From Phellopilus nigrolimitatus (Eukaryota; Basidiomycota; Agaricomycetes; Hymenochaetales; Hymenochaetaceae): DNA of 51,572 nt. The notes under the pieces are model-generated. The model made no database searches. It had not been told where the DNA came from and saw nothing but the letters and a program-made list of their open reading frames with translations. The DNA is taken from positions 1-51,572 of the forward strand of contig JAJOHG010000179.1 of NCBI GenBank assembly GCA_021029095.1, given 5' to 3'. The position numbers were made by a program, and so were the translations under genes. Position 1 is the stretch's first letter, and the number at the start of each line of letters is the position of its first letter. Below are positions 1-11,485 of the stretch, one piece after another.

Positions 1-1980
1 CAGAATGCATACCACATTTTCTACTAACACACCGACTTTCGGAATCTTCGTCCAGCGCAGCTGACGTGCCGATTTCAAATCAAAGTCGGGTTATCGCAGT
101 CAGCTACTGTATTTCAAAGTTCCCCGCACATCCATCTTTCAACAATATTGGCTTCTCTTCTCGTGCCATATATGAAAATCAAATTGAAGCGACGCAATCA
201 CGATTCCTATTCTCCATGTGCCGCTCGACTCGAACAAGTAGTGTTTCTCGCCATGCTCCTTCTCGACTGAGTTCGCATAATCGTGATTCGTCCTTCGCAT
301 GCCTGGAGTAATACGCCTATCAAGCGACAACTTTCCTGTGACGCACAGAGCTAAAAAGTGGCCCCCTCTTGAGCATGCGTACTCTGGAATCGGAAGTCAG
401 ATTATGCGCTCCTTTGTAGAGGTAACAATCAGCCCCGATGTCACGAAGGGGTGGAGACTCGAAATGAATGGTTATCGAGCCAAGGCAAGCTGAGGACGCG
501 CACTCGTCCATTCGAATTTCCAGAAGCCCTTCAGGATACGTACATAATCGTGGTAACCCCTGTTATTCGAGACGTTCGAGACGGTTATGTTTGGAGCGGA
601 ACGCTTCACCGCACTCAGCGAGTCATTTGTGGCTCTGACTCGGGTGCGAAAACAAATAAATCGAAGGCGCCTGCCGTGGATTCATCTCGGTTTCGGCGAA
701 GAGTGCGTAGCTCCAAGCTCTTGGAGAGCACCTTGGAGATGCATATCAGCGCATGCGATCAATTCGTACGTCGTGAAAATTCTGATGCTATAAATGAGGG
801 TAAACAAGCATACTTCGTGACCTTGTCCATCGAACTCCCGTTGAACTGAGCCAGTTTAAGGTGAATATGGTCCGGCTCGCGCGGTAGGGAATCTCAAAAA
901 TGCTGACGACAAGACCTAAGACGTTTAGAGAACTTGACATCCTTTCCGTAGGCAAAAGCCACGCGTTGTGGCTAACCACCAGGCATATAGACAATGTTGT
1001 AAGAGTATAAGAGCGACTACGCCGCAGAGAGATAAGAGGAACTAGTGTGCCGCAGTTTAAATTAGATCCGGAGGATCTAGGCCGTCGTAGGGACGAGGGG
1101 AGCCCGTATATAGGCAATGGAAGTTCCTACTCGTGCTAGATATACGGTTTACATCGAACTTCTCAAGTTTCAGTAGCCAGCGGAGAAGTTCTTCAAGCTT
1201 CAGGAGCTTCGCGACAATCAGATTTCATCCAGACGGAAAGTAATACACCTGGAAACTTACTTCAGACGACTGATCATACGCAGATATTGAATCTCGGAAG
1301 GGCAGGTATGAAAATCATAACACCGTATTAGCGGTTTGAGCATCCAGTCTAGGATCTTGCATATCCTCTTCTTCGCACAGTAGATAGATACCTTCTATTA
1401 CTAAGCTCAGATTGGAACGCGATGGGAACAAAGCAAAAACTAGCATAAAATAGCATGGCAGACAGAGCCCATGTTATGTAATTGACATGAGCCGGCGTCC
1501 GAATCGGGAAGCTGTGGCTGACCACCTAATTCGATACCAAGCGGTCTTGAACTTTCCCCTCAGTCATCGTTGTTCGGATCTCACACGCAGACTGAAGCTC
1601 AGTTGAGACGGACCACCGCTAAGAAAGTGCTGCTATGGCAAATTGATGGTATCCAACAGGTGACAAAAATTGCAAGGAACTACAATACCTCCCGATCTTC
1701 TCCTGCGCCCTAAGGACGGACGCTCCTTTTCTACAGGTACATCAAAAAATAACGTATACTAAATTGTTACACACTTCCAATCCATTCGCATCAACTTGTC
1801 AGCATGAAAAAAACAGCTACAAAGAAACAAAAAAATCGCATGGGTATTCGATACTCAAGTTCATGAATCACGGAAAATGGTGGATTATTCGGATGAGTTG
1901 TCTTTCCCCGCATAGGGCTCGTCCAACGATACACGGTCCGTCTTGATGACGATGCCGAAGGGAGGTGCTTTCGGGTCAAT
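1..1980. other. No confidently assignable gene
   Basis: No known family was recognised on either strand. Short minus-strand stretches look faintly coding, for example around 1340-1440 and 780-900, but each is broken by stops within about 40 codons. I could not chain them through plausible introns into one protein. They may be exons of an unrecognised gene that continues beyond the left edge. Confidence 0.4.
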
Positions 1981-4106
1981 CTATGGAGCAATCGTCAGCT
2001 CTCCACCCTTCATCGGATCGCGAGCAAGGAATACGCGAACTTTGTTTTCAGTCGCCTTGTAGGAAGGAAGGTTTTGCAAGTCGGTTGGAGTTCTCGGAGA
2101 CTGAAGGACGTATGAGTTCTGCTTAGAAGAAAAAGTCATCATGAGAATGTCTTGTAGACTTGAAGATCTTACATCCCCACTCGAATCAGTGCCTCTCTCC
2201 CTCGACGATGCCGGCAAAAACAGCCCGCCAGAGAAAGGCTTAAGCGACTGGCGTTCCTTCTGGGTTCGGAACGCGTTGCGAGAGTTTAAGCTGTGGTAGG
2301 ACATAATTCATGATCCAGTAAGAAGAGGAAGAAACTTGCATTAGACGTACGATGCGAGTAAGCTGTTAATATAGACTGTCGAGAAGTCTGAGATTTCGAA
2401 GACTCGATAACATGAGCGATAGAGCTTACGTTTGCTGATGATGAAGTGGATAGCTATGAACACTAAATTTCCAGGCATGATGACAGCCTGAGGACGAGGA
2501 AACATGGATATTCATACAAATGAAGCACGCAAAGAATGCTTACGCATAGTAATGAAGCTACCGAGAACATGCTAATTATTTCGCAGCAGAGCGATAATCA
2601 GTTTAACATATTAAACCTAAATAATGAAACTACCTTGTCACCAATCCGTTCTCGATGGAATACAGTATGATTTTGTCGATTACAGCGTCCATCCTACGGC
2701 ATGATATTATTGGCGCATTTTTTAGTCGAGCTCGCGAGAATGTGACTTACGCATGCAATCCGCTACGTGACTTAGCCTCCAAAGTGAGGTTGGTTCATAC
2801 TTCCTTTACATTGCGAGAGACGCTCACTGAATGAAGCCAGAAGCACAAACTTCCTGTGATGAGAAAGTCGCAGGCGACGGAGAGTGCAACACCAGCCGTG
2901 AAGATCCACTAGTCGGCGTTAGATTCCTATTGAGATGCAAACCAGTTTGCGAGACAAAAAGAGGACGTACCCGAACGTGCGTCGCGAAACCTACGAAAGT
3001 ACCCAGTTGGATCCTGTAGAAAAAAAGAGAAGAAACATCAAGGGTTAGCGTTCTAATCACGAAACTATTAGATTTTCGCCTACGCTTTAACCGTTGTGGC
3101 TGATGATGCATCGCATACATGAGTCATCATCGTACAACGTCACAATAAAACACGATTCCGTTGACTTACTCCAGCCGCATGCTAAGTCATCCGGCGAATC
3201 GTTCAGACTACGAAGTTAACAATGTCTGCGATGCTCACCCAGTCTCGCAGTTTGTAGCAAGAGCTGTTGGAAAATGCCGATATAAGCCAGTCCAGCTGTA
3301 CTGGTTTAAGCAGGATTAACACACGATGAATGGTGCAATCATATTCTTTTTGCTGACTGGAAATTAATACGATAAATCGCTATCACGGTACAAAAAGAAA
3401 AGGATATTGTACATACGCTTCCACACACGCCAGGAGAAAAAGCTTAAAGGGTAGAGTACTATCTAGTCAGATTTAGTTAACAAAGCTACGCAAGCTTACC
3501 TTTGAACTAAGAACGTTATGGTTGCCTATATTGTTACATTCGGCTGGGGCAAGCAACGTAGGAGAGTGACCAACATACCGTCAAGCCAACAGTGAGCTAA
3601 CGTTCGCAGATATAAGTTACAATTTGAAACGTGACACTTTTAAGTAGGCCTGCTTACCGCAAGAGGTCTATATGTATGAAATAAATCAAGTCAATGAAAA
3701 ACATCGATGAATACGGTATACAAATGCGTACGGTACCAGAACTTTCAACGCGTCGTCATTACCGAAATTTTTGATGAGATAGTGGTAGAGTGTAGCCATT
3801 ATGCAGACAGCATGTGCCATGTCAAGAAGTCTAAGTCACTAGGTTAAGCTGCCGAGAACTCGTGCTATAAGAATTTGAATATAGTACAGCAGAACAATAA
3901 CCTAGGATCTTCCGTGTCAATAGATTTACACGATGAAAGAAAGCAAAAACAGCGCGTACCAAGGAGCCAAATATTTTGTGCTCATTGTGCGGCTTACCGC
4001 GATAGTACATATATGCTTGAAAAAGCAATACTCCAGTCAGCGCGATAGCAAACCATGATGCGACGAGGATTGAGCCTATGGACAGCCCAGCGATCGACTG
4101 ATTCAT
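1981..4106 (-). CDS. DUF6534-type seven-helix membrane protein (multi-exon)
   Basis: Predicted integral membrane protein of the basidiomycete family annotated as DUF6534; the function of the family is not known. The first exon (3998-4106) encodes a start followed by a hydrophobic helix (GSILVASWFAIALTGVLLFQ) and ends at a GTAAGC donor. Further minus-strand exons carry the expected order of family blocks: a segment near 3750-3840 reading RLLDMAHAVC then TLYHYLIKNFGN; a helix near 2830-2890 reading AGVALSVACDFLITGSLCFW; DAVIDKIILYSIENGLVT near 2650-2690; MPGNLVFIAIHFIISK near 2435-2480; and a tail with SLNSRNAF near 2270-2290. The tail is hydrophilic and Ser-rich and stops at 1981. I placed the exon blocks by family order, not every junction, so the span is firmer than the exact splice sites. 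An in-frame upstream ATG at 4211 would add a poly-Ser leader; 4106 looks more natural because the hydrophobic helix follows directly. Confidence 0.75.
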
Positions 4107-4110
4107 GCCA

Positions 4111-4143
4111 GAGGAGGAGGAGGAGGAGGAGGAGGAGGAGGAG
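4111..4143. repeat. (GAG)11 trinucleotide repeat
   Basis: Eleven uninterrupted GAG copies lie five bases upstream of the start codon of the minus-strand DUF6534 gene. Read on the minus strand in that gene's frame they would encode a run of serines if translation began at the in-frame ATG at 4211. More likely they are a polypyrimidine tract in the 5' leader. Confidence 0.9.
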
Positions 4144-5312
4144 AAGGGGAGGGAGGGAGGAATGAAGAAAGAGGGGAGGCCGGGGAAAGAGAGGGGCAGT
4201 GGGGGAGACAATTATGGAAGAAGCAGATTCCGCGGGACACGGGAGCTGCGGACTTGGGCCAACCTCCGGCGCATGAGCGCTCTATGTGCCCGATGTCAAG
4301 TTCGTCGTTCCCGATGATCATGTCCAACAATTGGGATAGATGTAATCGTGACCTGATCACGTCCGTGGAGTCAACATCGATGTTCTCTACACTCGGCGGC
4401 ACGAATAGGACACGCCTCCTCAGCAGCAGTGATGATGCGGGATTAGCGGTTTGGACGGGCACCAATGGAAGAAGCGCGGTACACGACTGCTACACGCATG
4501 ACGCACGCGTATAGAAACCGGTACGATTCCCGGCGCACGGAGTTTGAGAGGGCCCTTGAGGCACTGGAGTTTAGAACAAGCTCACAGCGCTGCTATAATC
4601 CCTCCTCGGCGCTTTCCGAAGGATAACCATCTCAGCAGCTCTAGATCTCCTCGATGTTAAGGACTGTATAGAAGCTTTTAATAAGTTCCATTGTTGCAAA
4701 TACCAGAATAATTTGCAAAGAAAGAAACGTTTAGGTTCGGTCGATCCAATAAGGGTTCATCCGTGGCGCTCTTGTTCGGAAGAACTTGAGCAAATGACCG
4801 ACTTGAAGATCGTCTCGGAAAAAGAATTGAAGTGTACGCCGCAAGTTCCTGAGTAAAGGCATTTTTCGGCGCTGTTTCTGAATCTCGCTAGGTGGATCTC
4901 AAGTTCAGTATCATCAGAAAGTCTCCCGGGTTGGCGTTGGAGACCCTTAAACCGAAATAAGATTGAACCCCGAAGCTTCTAGCAGACGAATAGCAGGTGT
5001 CTAACTCGACAAGCAGCAGATGTTGAAGATCGAAGCCTGAGAATCAAAGTCAACACCGTGATCCGGTCACTGATTGAAACCGTGACGCATACATGCCACC
5101 GAGAAGACCAAAATTTTCAGCGCAAATCATTGCAAAACGCAACTACGTAGCAGAAGTACCAAGAAAGTATAATCATTATATAGATAGAATGGGTAAGAAT
5201 ACATCAGTACACATGCATGAAACGTTTGGTGCATGGGTCATATTTAATTGGAATGGAAAAATGAAAACGGTTACTATTCAATTAATGTTCATGCCTTCAG
5301 CCCAGTTTTTTT
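4144..5312. other. Intergenic, no gene recognised
   Basis: This stretch separates the 5' end of the DUF6534 gene from the 3' end of the transporter gene. The open frames in 4144-4514 on both strands are low-complexity or composition-driven (Pro/Ser-rich on minus, Glu-rich on plus) and match no family. I see nothing else that can be named. Confidence 0.5.
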
Positions 5313-7011
5313 TCAGTCCTCCCGCTTTGCGCTCTGCAGTGTGCTACTGCTACTATCCTTCTTCTTATCTTCCCGTACTTCGCTAATGTCGTTCTGAACG
5401 TTTCGCACTTCGTTGACCTCGTTCAGGACCTCACCCTCCTCGACATCCCGTAGTGCGCGCGTGTCCGCGCGGTAATTGTAGTCGTGTAAATAGAAGTATG
5501 TTGCAGGCACTGCGACGAAGAGCGCGCCGATGCTGTTTCCCAAGAATGCTGCGATGAGCGACCTATAACAGCGTTAATTTGCGGGTAGCATCGTAATCAG
5601 CCTTGCATTCTGTGACAGTGCGAATCAGTACTCCGGTCAGAAGATTGTACGCACTTCCGGATGTACTGCGCAACAGTCAGCTGTAGAGGACCGGGTGTCA
5701 GCATGGGCAGTCACCAGAAGTAATTGAGTATACTGACATCAGCGCCAAAAAGAATCCCGAGAGGAACGGAGAACATGTTTGCTATAATTGATTCGCTCGT
5801 AAATTACAGCACAGACGTGGGGAAAATGTAGACGCACCGACAACTGAGTGTATCAAAATTAGGAACAGAACAGATTGGTTAGTAGACTGTTGTTTGTTTT
5901 GGTTGCCTGTTCCTCGCACCGTGGTCAAAACTACTTGCTACGAATATCTGTGGATTTTCAGAAGTTAGCTCGGGGAATGATATCAACTAGAAATCTGAAA
6001 CGCACCCAAATAGGAATCCAGATGGCCAGTATCTAAAGATACCATTTTCAAATTAGTCTAAAACCTTACAAATCTTCTAATGTACCGTGTGTTCTGACCT
6101 TCGAGATCGTCTCTTTTGCGCCTGCAGCTTGCTAAACGGAACATGCCAAAGAATTGAAACTCCGAAGTAGTGATCGGAGGGAATGGACGCACCCAAACAG
6201 CGATGCACACGAGCCAATTGCATGCAATGCCGCGCAGGAAGATTTGATGCCACTCAGGTGTGCCAGCCTTTTTACTAATTGGACAGCGCGTGATGAGCAC
6301 CGGATTGGATTGTTGGAAAGACAGCTGATGGCACGTACATGGCGAATGAAATTACGAAGTCCTCGTACGGCGCAGTCGAAATGATTGCGGTATCTGGAGA
6401 TGAATATTGGTCTGAAGTCATGCATCGCGAGAAATCGAGCTCTACATTTTACGAGGACTGTAGCAAAGAAGAGGCTTCCGCAGAGGTTTCCGAAAAGTAC
6501 TAAGGGTAGACTCCGTCAGGTGATGCAACGTTGCCGCATACAGGCATGTACAAACCAATCAACCAGTTGATGGGAATGCTCCACCATGGTATGGCACCTT
6601 GCATCAAAGCCATCGGCATAACCTAATGACGAGTCAACATTGGAGAGGACAGACTTGGGAGTGGAGCATACCATCATGTTGCTCGTAAGGAGTTCCTGCC
6701 CGGTAAGTACGATCCTAAGCAACGTCTCCTCGTCAGTCCAACCTGTCGGCATCAGTAATAAATACCTACATGACGAGGCCTACAGGGAAAACGAAGCCGC
6801 CGAGTATCTTAACCAGGCCAGGATTGTCTGTGTTCATTTGAGGCGATCCACCTTCGATGATCTCGAGAAGTAGGCCTCCTGTCGAAAGGAACGCGCCAGC
6901 GATGACCGCCTTGAAGAACACCTTATCGTAACGCATCTGGTGTTTCGCAACGCCATACTCGACCATGTCGATGGCCACCTCTCGCGGCTTAAGCGTGCTT
7001 GATGTGTTCAT
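5313..7011 (-). CDS. Formate/nitrite transporter (FNT) family protein
   Basis: Pentameric-type membrane channel/transporter for small monovalent anions such as formate or nitrite. The start at 7011 precedes a short hydrophilic leader and the family block FFKAVIAGAFLSTGGLLLEI. A short exon near 6670-6720 reads VLTGQELLTSNMM. The next reads MQGAIPWWSIPINWLIGLYM then PVCGNVAS. Then come FGNLCGSLFFATVLVKC, and EWHQIFLRGIACNWLVCIAV near 6185-6265, which is the diagnostic conserved helix of the family. A short exon gives QAAGAKETISK, then ILAIWIPIW, IFVASSFDH and PLGILFGADVSILNYFWLPM. The C-terminal exon (GNSIGALFVAVPATYFYLHD) ends in an acidic, Lys/Ser-rich cytosolic tail at 5313. The gene is cut into about ten exons, several under 60 bp. 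The family call is secure; the substrate is not determined by sequence. Confidence 0.88.
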
Positions 7012-9237
7012 CGTGTTGTGTCTTGACGAGTGCACTGTCCAGGAAGTTCGGTGCTCCCGACTTCGCGGGTGTTTTAAATATGGAGGAAGAGGGGTGGTAT
7101 GGAGAGTGGGCGGCTCAGGGGGATGTGAGAACGCGCTCAAGTATGGGAGTTAACCGCTAAACGGCCACCGGCATGTTTATTTTGGGCGCGGACAGCGCGG
7201 ACAGTCACAGAACTGAATTGCTTCTTCATTTCCGTCAAGCTTCGCCGTATCTACCGAAAGAAGCACCACAGACGCTTGATGCTTCGTATAGTAGTAACAT
7301 ACTTATCTTTATGTTTGCTTAGTGGTTTCATCCTGCCGCTCCAATGTCAAGAACAAATACGTTTCAGGAGTCGATAGTGTTGTCGCGAGACATCAGCAGA
7401 CATGTGAGAGATGTACGAGAGACACGATGAACAAATGATCTTTCCAGGAACGTGAGTGTACGCGTCGGCGACCTATCACTATCTGTGGAGGATCAAAACT
7501 TCAGTGGCGATGCTGGGAAGACAATACACCTCTGAGCGTGCTAGACCAAAAGTTAAATGGAGAACGGACCGAATGGCTACGGAGGCTGGAACATACAGAT
7601 TTGATCTGCCCCAAAATCACGACCAGAGAATCAGGCTCGAAAGAACTGAAGGTGGAAAGGCAGAGGAATTTGGTCAAAAAACTTGTCGAAGTTAGCTGCG
7701 CATCATCTATACAAGAGATTTTTTGTGCGAAGCACCAGAGCTTCGAGGTCGCGGACGTAAAGCCAAACGATAGGCCGGCGATTGCGAGGACTCACCGGAA
7801 CAGCCGAAAGTACGTGACGTATATGTGCAGAGAACGCGCGGAAGAAGCGCGGGAGGACATCAGCTAGAAATAAAGCAAGCAAGAGGCCTCGGAAGTGGTT
7901 CTCGAGCAGGTAATATCGAGAACTCTCGGAGAGTCGGAGAACGCGAGATGCAAGAACTTCAACACGGCCACGTAAATATGACATAAGCGAAATTTATATA
8001 ACATAAGCCTGGTCTGCTTCTCGAAAAATTAGCAGCAAGCTCTGAGAGGTTTGAAGACTCACCTTGCTTGCTGAAACTAAGACCGCTGGCTCTGAAAAGT
8101 AACAAGGAAATATCGCGACTAGGCTTAGGCGGACTTGATCCTTAGGTTGAGGATGGCTCCTTGCTTGCCGTCATTCGTGTCGACAATCTTAATCCGAGGT
8201 TCAGAAGTTCGTTTTTCTACTGCTACTCAAATATGGTAGACTGGGATCTGGTACACAGCTGTGTGATGAAATTACGAAGTACGGAAAGAGTCATACGCCG
8301 AGTAGGTGAGCTTGATGCACTTTTCCGACATCGTTCGCTATAGACCAGTAACCACCTCCCTTCTCTCTCCCCTACCCTCTTAAATATGGGGATCGGATGT
8401 ATTGATATCCCCAGAACAGCCATAAATGTTTGATTACGGGTCTGAAATCTACACTTTTTGTGTCGCTTCCGAGATCCTTTGTGATACCTTCCCGTAAATT
8501 TGTATCGGCTTTTTTAGTTTTGGCGCGTCGAGGAGTGCGTAACGGCGGTATGCCAGAGACTTGATTATCTCTGCTCAAGACATGTCAAGCTAAAGCTTCT
8601 TATTTTCTACGGATAATTGCAGTTTATCGTGAATAAATGAAGCTCTTGGCGAGCTATATGTGTAAGTAGTTTATCCTTGACTTCTGCTTTCGAGACCTCG
8701 CTGATCGTTATATTGAACTCTCAGGCGCTATGTTTTGAATGTGCTGGCTATAAATACGAAGAACGGACAGATTTCAGACACACATGGCCCTAACCGAGGC
8801 ACTCGTAGCAATGTTATCTTTAAACCTGCTCTTCGCGGGCAGTAAGAGACACAATCAGAGACTTCGCTAATGGTTATTCTCCCTCTTCCTCCATCGACAA
8901 AACCCCAGAATGCTTATACTAAGTTCAAAAGAGTCAAGCACAAAGACATCTCCGTGGGCCTTTACCATCTCATTGAATCTGTTGTCTACAGGAAGCTGAC
9001 ATGAAGACGATCTTCAGGGGCTTATCGTAATCGATGCTGCGTCGATAAAGCATCATCGTGTTTGGCCTTGTCATGTTCAAATGCACACCTGCCTTACTAG
9101 GCAGGTCATTCCGCATATGAGGCAAGCACACAGTTTCCCGATGTTGTTTTGTTTTGTTGTGTTTACAAGGCTGTAGGATTGCAATCCGTACAGCTGCCCA
9201 AACACGTAACAATTCCAGTGGCCATTGTCCTTTTCCC
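7012..9237. other. Long intergenic or unassigned stretch
   Basis: Apart from the TATA-like site near 7073, no gene was identified. Minus-strand frames around 7700-7990 contain hydrophobic stretches such as VLAIAGLSFGFTSATSKLW, which recall membrane-protein exons of the DUF6534 kind. The flanking exons of such a gene could not be found, so no gene is called. A second TTAAATA motif occurs near 8380. Confidence 0.4.
7073..7080 (-). promoter_or_regulatory. TATA-like element upstream of the FNT gene
   Basis: On the minus strand the bases read TATTTAAA, 62 bp upstream of the proposed start codon at 7011. The spacing suits a fungal core promoter. It is a short motif and could be chance. Confidence 0.35.
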
Positions 9238-9244
9238 TATATAA
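9238..9244 (+). promoter_or_regulatory. TATA box (TATATAA)
   Basis: TATATAA lies 114 bp upstream of the ATG of the small plus-strand gene at 9358. Confidence 0.4.
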
Positions 9245-9357
9245 CTGGACCTTCTCTCGCTTTCCACCCCAACCAGAACCGTCATCCGGATTTCAGAAAT
9301 CAACCCCTCCACCCACTCACCTACCCTCCACGCCTCATCCTTCATCATTATCCCCAA

Positions 9358-9807
9358 TGGCCTCGAGAAAACCTCAAAAACGGACGGCTGCAAGGACAAT
9401 ATCCACACGAACAAAACGTTCACCACTCGCTGTCTCTAGACAGCGTACTGCTAACATTTCCCATGTCCCACCTTCGGCTAGGAAGGTACGCTGCATTCTC
9501 GTCGACTTCGGTGTCGAAAATTAAAGGAATCCTCCAAGGCTCGCAAGGTTACAGCACCATTGAGATGGTCAAAACGTCTCGCCCAGGCCGGCTCACCCCT
9601 TTCCACAGAAGGGCTGGCAAAAATACAATTTAACATCGCGGATGGCCTGTCGAATCTTAAGCCAAACCTTGTGCCCTTTGGCACAAGCCTTGGATACTTC
9701 CTCGGTCCTGCCGAATGGTAAGTTGTCTTTTTTCTCTTCTTTCCTGTCCTATATATATCAGTTGTTTACGTTGAATTAGGCCCGGCGAGGACAGCGACGA
9801 GGAGTAG
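9358..9807 (+). CDS. Small basic protein of unknown function (about 116 aa)
   Basis: Proposed exons are 9358-9485, 9527-9717 and 9780-9807. The second intron is well supported: a perfect GTAAGT donor at 9718, an AG acceptor at 9778-9779, and the reading frame joins as AEW-PGEDSDEE-stop. The first intron (9486-9526, 41 bp) is short and less certain. The N-terminal third is very basic and Ser/Thr/Arg-rich (for example KPQKRTAARTISTRTKRSP), suggesting nucleic-acid binding or disorder. The middle reads NLVPFGTSLGYFLGPAEW, and the C-terminus is acidic. A TATATAA box precedes the gene. I do not recognise the family. Confidence 0.5.
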
Positions 9808-10766
9808 AATATTGAGGATGTTGCAAATAATATGAATGCCTGCCCTGTGGCTCGCTGCAACATCCGTTCTATTTTTCTATGCCCTAAATAATTGATGTTT
9901 GGCGGGGCTGATGATACTCACAAGCTCTAAGTAATTCATGCGATTTCAATAATACTGTTTTTGTATACGTATGATTGACACAATGTGATCGAAAGTAGTG
10001 AAGAGAAGAAGCATCAAGACAACGAAACGCTCAACTCATCCCGTGTCGCGAGCCAGCAAAAATGTTTCAAGTCTGTAATGCCGTTGCTGAATTACTTATG
10101 GGAGTAATCTGAATTCTGTCGCATCAGAAATATACGTTCAATCGCAACGTATTTCGAGTCTTCAATATTCTTTCAGGAAAAGTAGATAATAGCTACGCAC
10201 ATATATAATATGGCATGCCTGTCCTCTTCGGTCTCACCCACCGGTATTCCCCCAATGACGCTTTCTTCTGCCATTAGAAAATCAGTTAGTTTCAAATCAG
10301 ATTCCGGAGCCACGAGGGTGGCCGCGCGATATTGCTGGAAGGAAGGACTCTTATGCTTCCCCGTGGTGGCTTCAGTAGCCGGGGCAAGGCTTTTGCTTAA
10401 GCCGCGGCCGATTTGTTTTCTTAGCTTGAAAATAAAAATAATTGAAACATATCTCAACAGATTTTTAAGTTGCTATTGGCTACATTAACACTGCGGGACT
10501 GATATTGAGGCCACTAGAATGTAAATAAGGCACTCGATAAGTAGCGTTTGTTTACCACACAGTTCCTATCGGTCAAGAGTGTGGTTGACCTGTCTTGCAA
10601 CGTGTTGGGGTTCGTCGGGTACTTTGATACTCCCTCATTTCGCTCTCATTGTTTGACATAGGGGTATAATGCTGTGTTGTGGCTTCTGCTTGTATTCGCA
10701 TCTGGAGATCGGTTGTCAGGGTTCTGGTGTGGCCTGATGGATGGCTGGCAACTCTAGCCGAATTCA
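9808..10766. other. Intergenic, no gene recognised
   Basis: A minus-strand open stretch around 10173-10457 contains the phrase SVIGGIPVGETEEDRHAIL, which looks protein-like. I cannot place it in a family or attach exons to it. It could be a relic fragment. Nothing else is identifiable. Confidence 0.35.
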
Positions 10767-10773
10767 TATATAA
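10767..10773 (+). promoter_or_regulatory. TATA box (TATATAA)
   Basis: TATATAA lies 71 bp upstream of the ATG at 10844, good spacing for the core promoter of that gene. Confidence 0.45.
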
Positions 10774-10843
10774 CCTTTACTACAAACGTACCCAACGTCA
10801 ACTCCTTTTACCTGCACTCCTCACTTCGCAGATACTTCCAGTT

Positions 10844-11296
10844 ATGTCTGCTGTTCAACGTTCTACCCCCGAGCTCCTAAGCTCTTCTCTAGCTGCATTA
10901 CCACAAAGCACGTTCACTAATCCGCGCTCTCCACCTCCTTCGTCTCCACCAACTCCCTTTTGCGCACAGCGTTCCAAGTCATACGTCGACTTTGCAGACC
11001 TCGCGATGCTCCTGCAGAAGCTCGAGGACGGCCAGCGCCTCTCGCGTTCGTCGAACAAGGATAATACCTCTTCTGTGCAAATAAAAGAGTCTATTCACTT
11101 CAGTGTTAGCGTGAAAGAGCTCACCGAGTCCCACTGTGTGGATGACACAACAGTCTGCGCTGAAGACGCGAACGACAAGTGCCCACCGAACACGCCGGCG
11201 CCAATGACGTATGTTATTCCCCTTCTCACTCTTTGGCGGTTCATTGATCTTTTTTTTTTTTTCAGACCTGGGTCTAACGACCCCTTCGATATCTAA
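10844..11296 (+). CDS. Small Ser/Pro-rich protein of unknown function
   Basis: Two exons, 10844-11208 and 11266-11296, joined across a 57-bp intron with a GTATGT donor and a long T tract before the CAG acceptor. The intron length is a multiple of three and contains no stop, so retention would also leave an open frame. The protein is about 131 residues. The N-terminal half is Ser/Pro-rich and probably disordered. The middle has a potential amphipathic helix reading DFADLAMLLQKLEDGQRL. The C-terminus is short and Pro/Asn-rich. No domain is recognised. A TATATAA box stands 71 bp upstream. Confidence 0.55.
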   Translation: MSAVQRSTPELLSSSLAALPQSTFTNPRSPPPSSPPTPFCAQRSKSYVDFADLAMLLQKLEDGQRLSRSSNKDNTSSVQIKESIHFSVSVKELTESHCVDDTTVCAEDANDKCPPNTPAPMTYVIPLLTLWRFIDLFFFFRPGSNDPFDI

Positions 11297-11485
11297 AGCA
11301 ATCCTCTCCCCCCTTTCTTTTTACACCATCTATGCGTTATGTTTTTGTCGTATAATTGTTGTCGTTTGCTCGTTTGCTTTGCTTGATGACTGTAGGATGG
11401 GATCGAATGGCAAACATGATATTTCTATAGTTCACAACATCACCTACTACCTAAGCATGTGAAACCATGACAGAATTTGGAAGAC

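Noticed and set aside
4103..4465. Pro-rich minus-strand open frame.
   Set aside because: It is a translation of the GAG repeat and flanks in another frame, and the composition is explained by the repeat.
7456..8600. A second DUF6534-like gene on the minus strand.
   Set aside because: One hydrophobic stretch resembles a family helix, but the start exon, the FGN block and the C-terminal NSR block could not be found.
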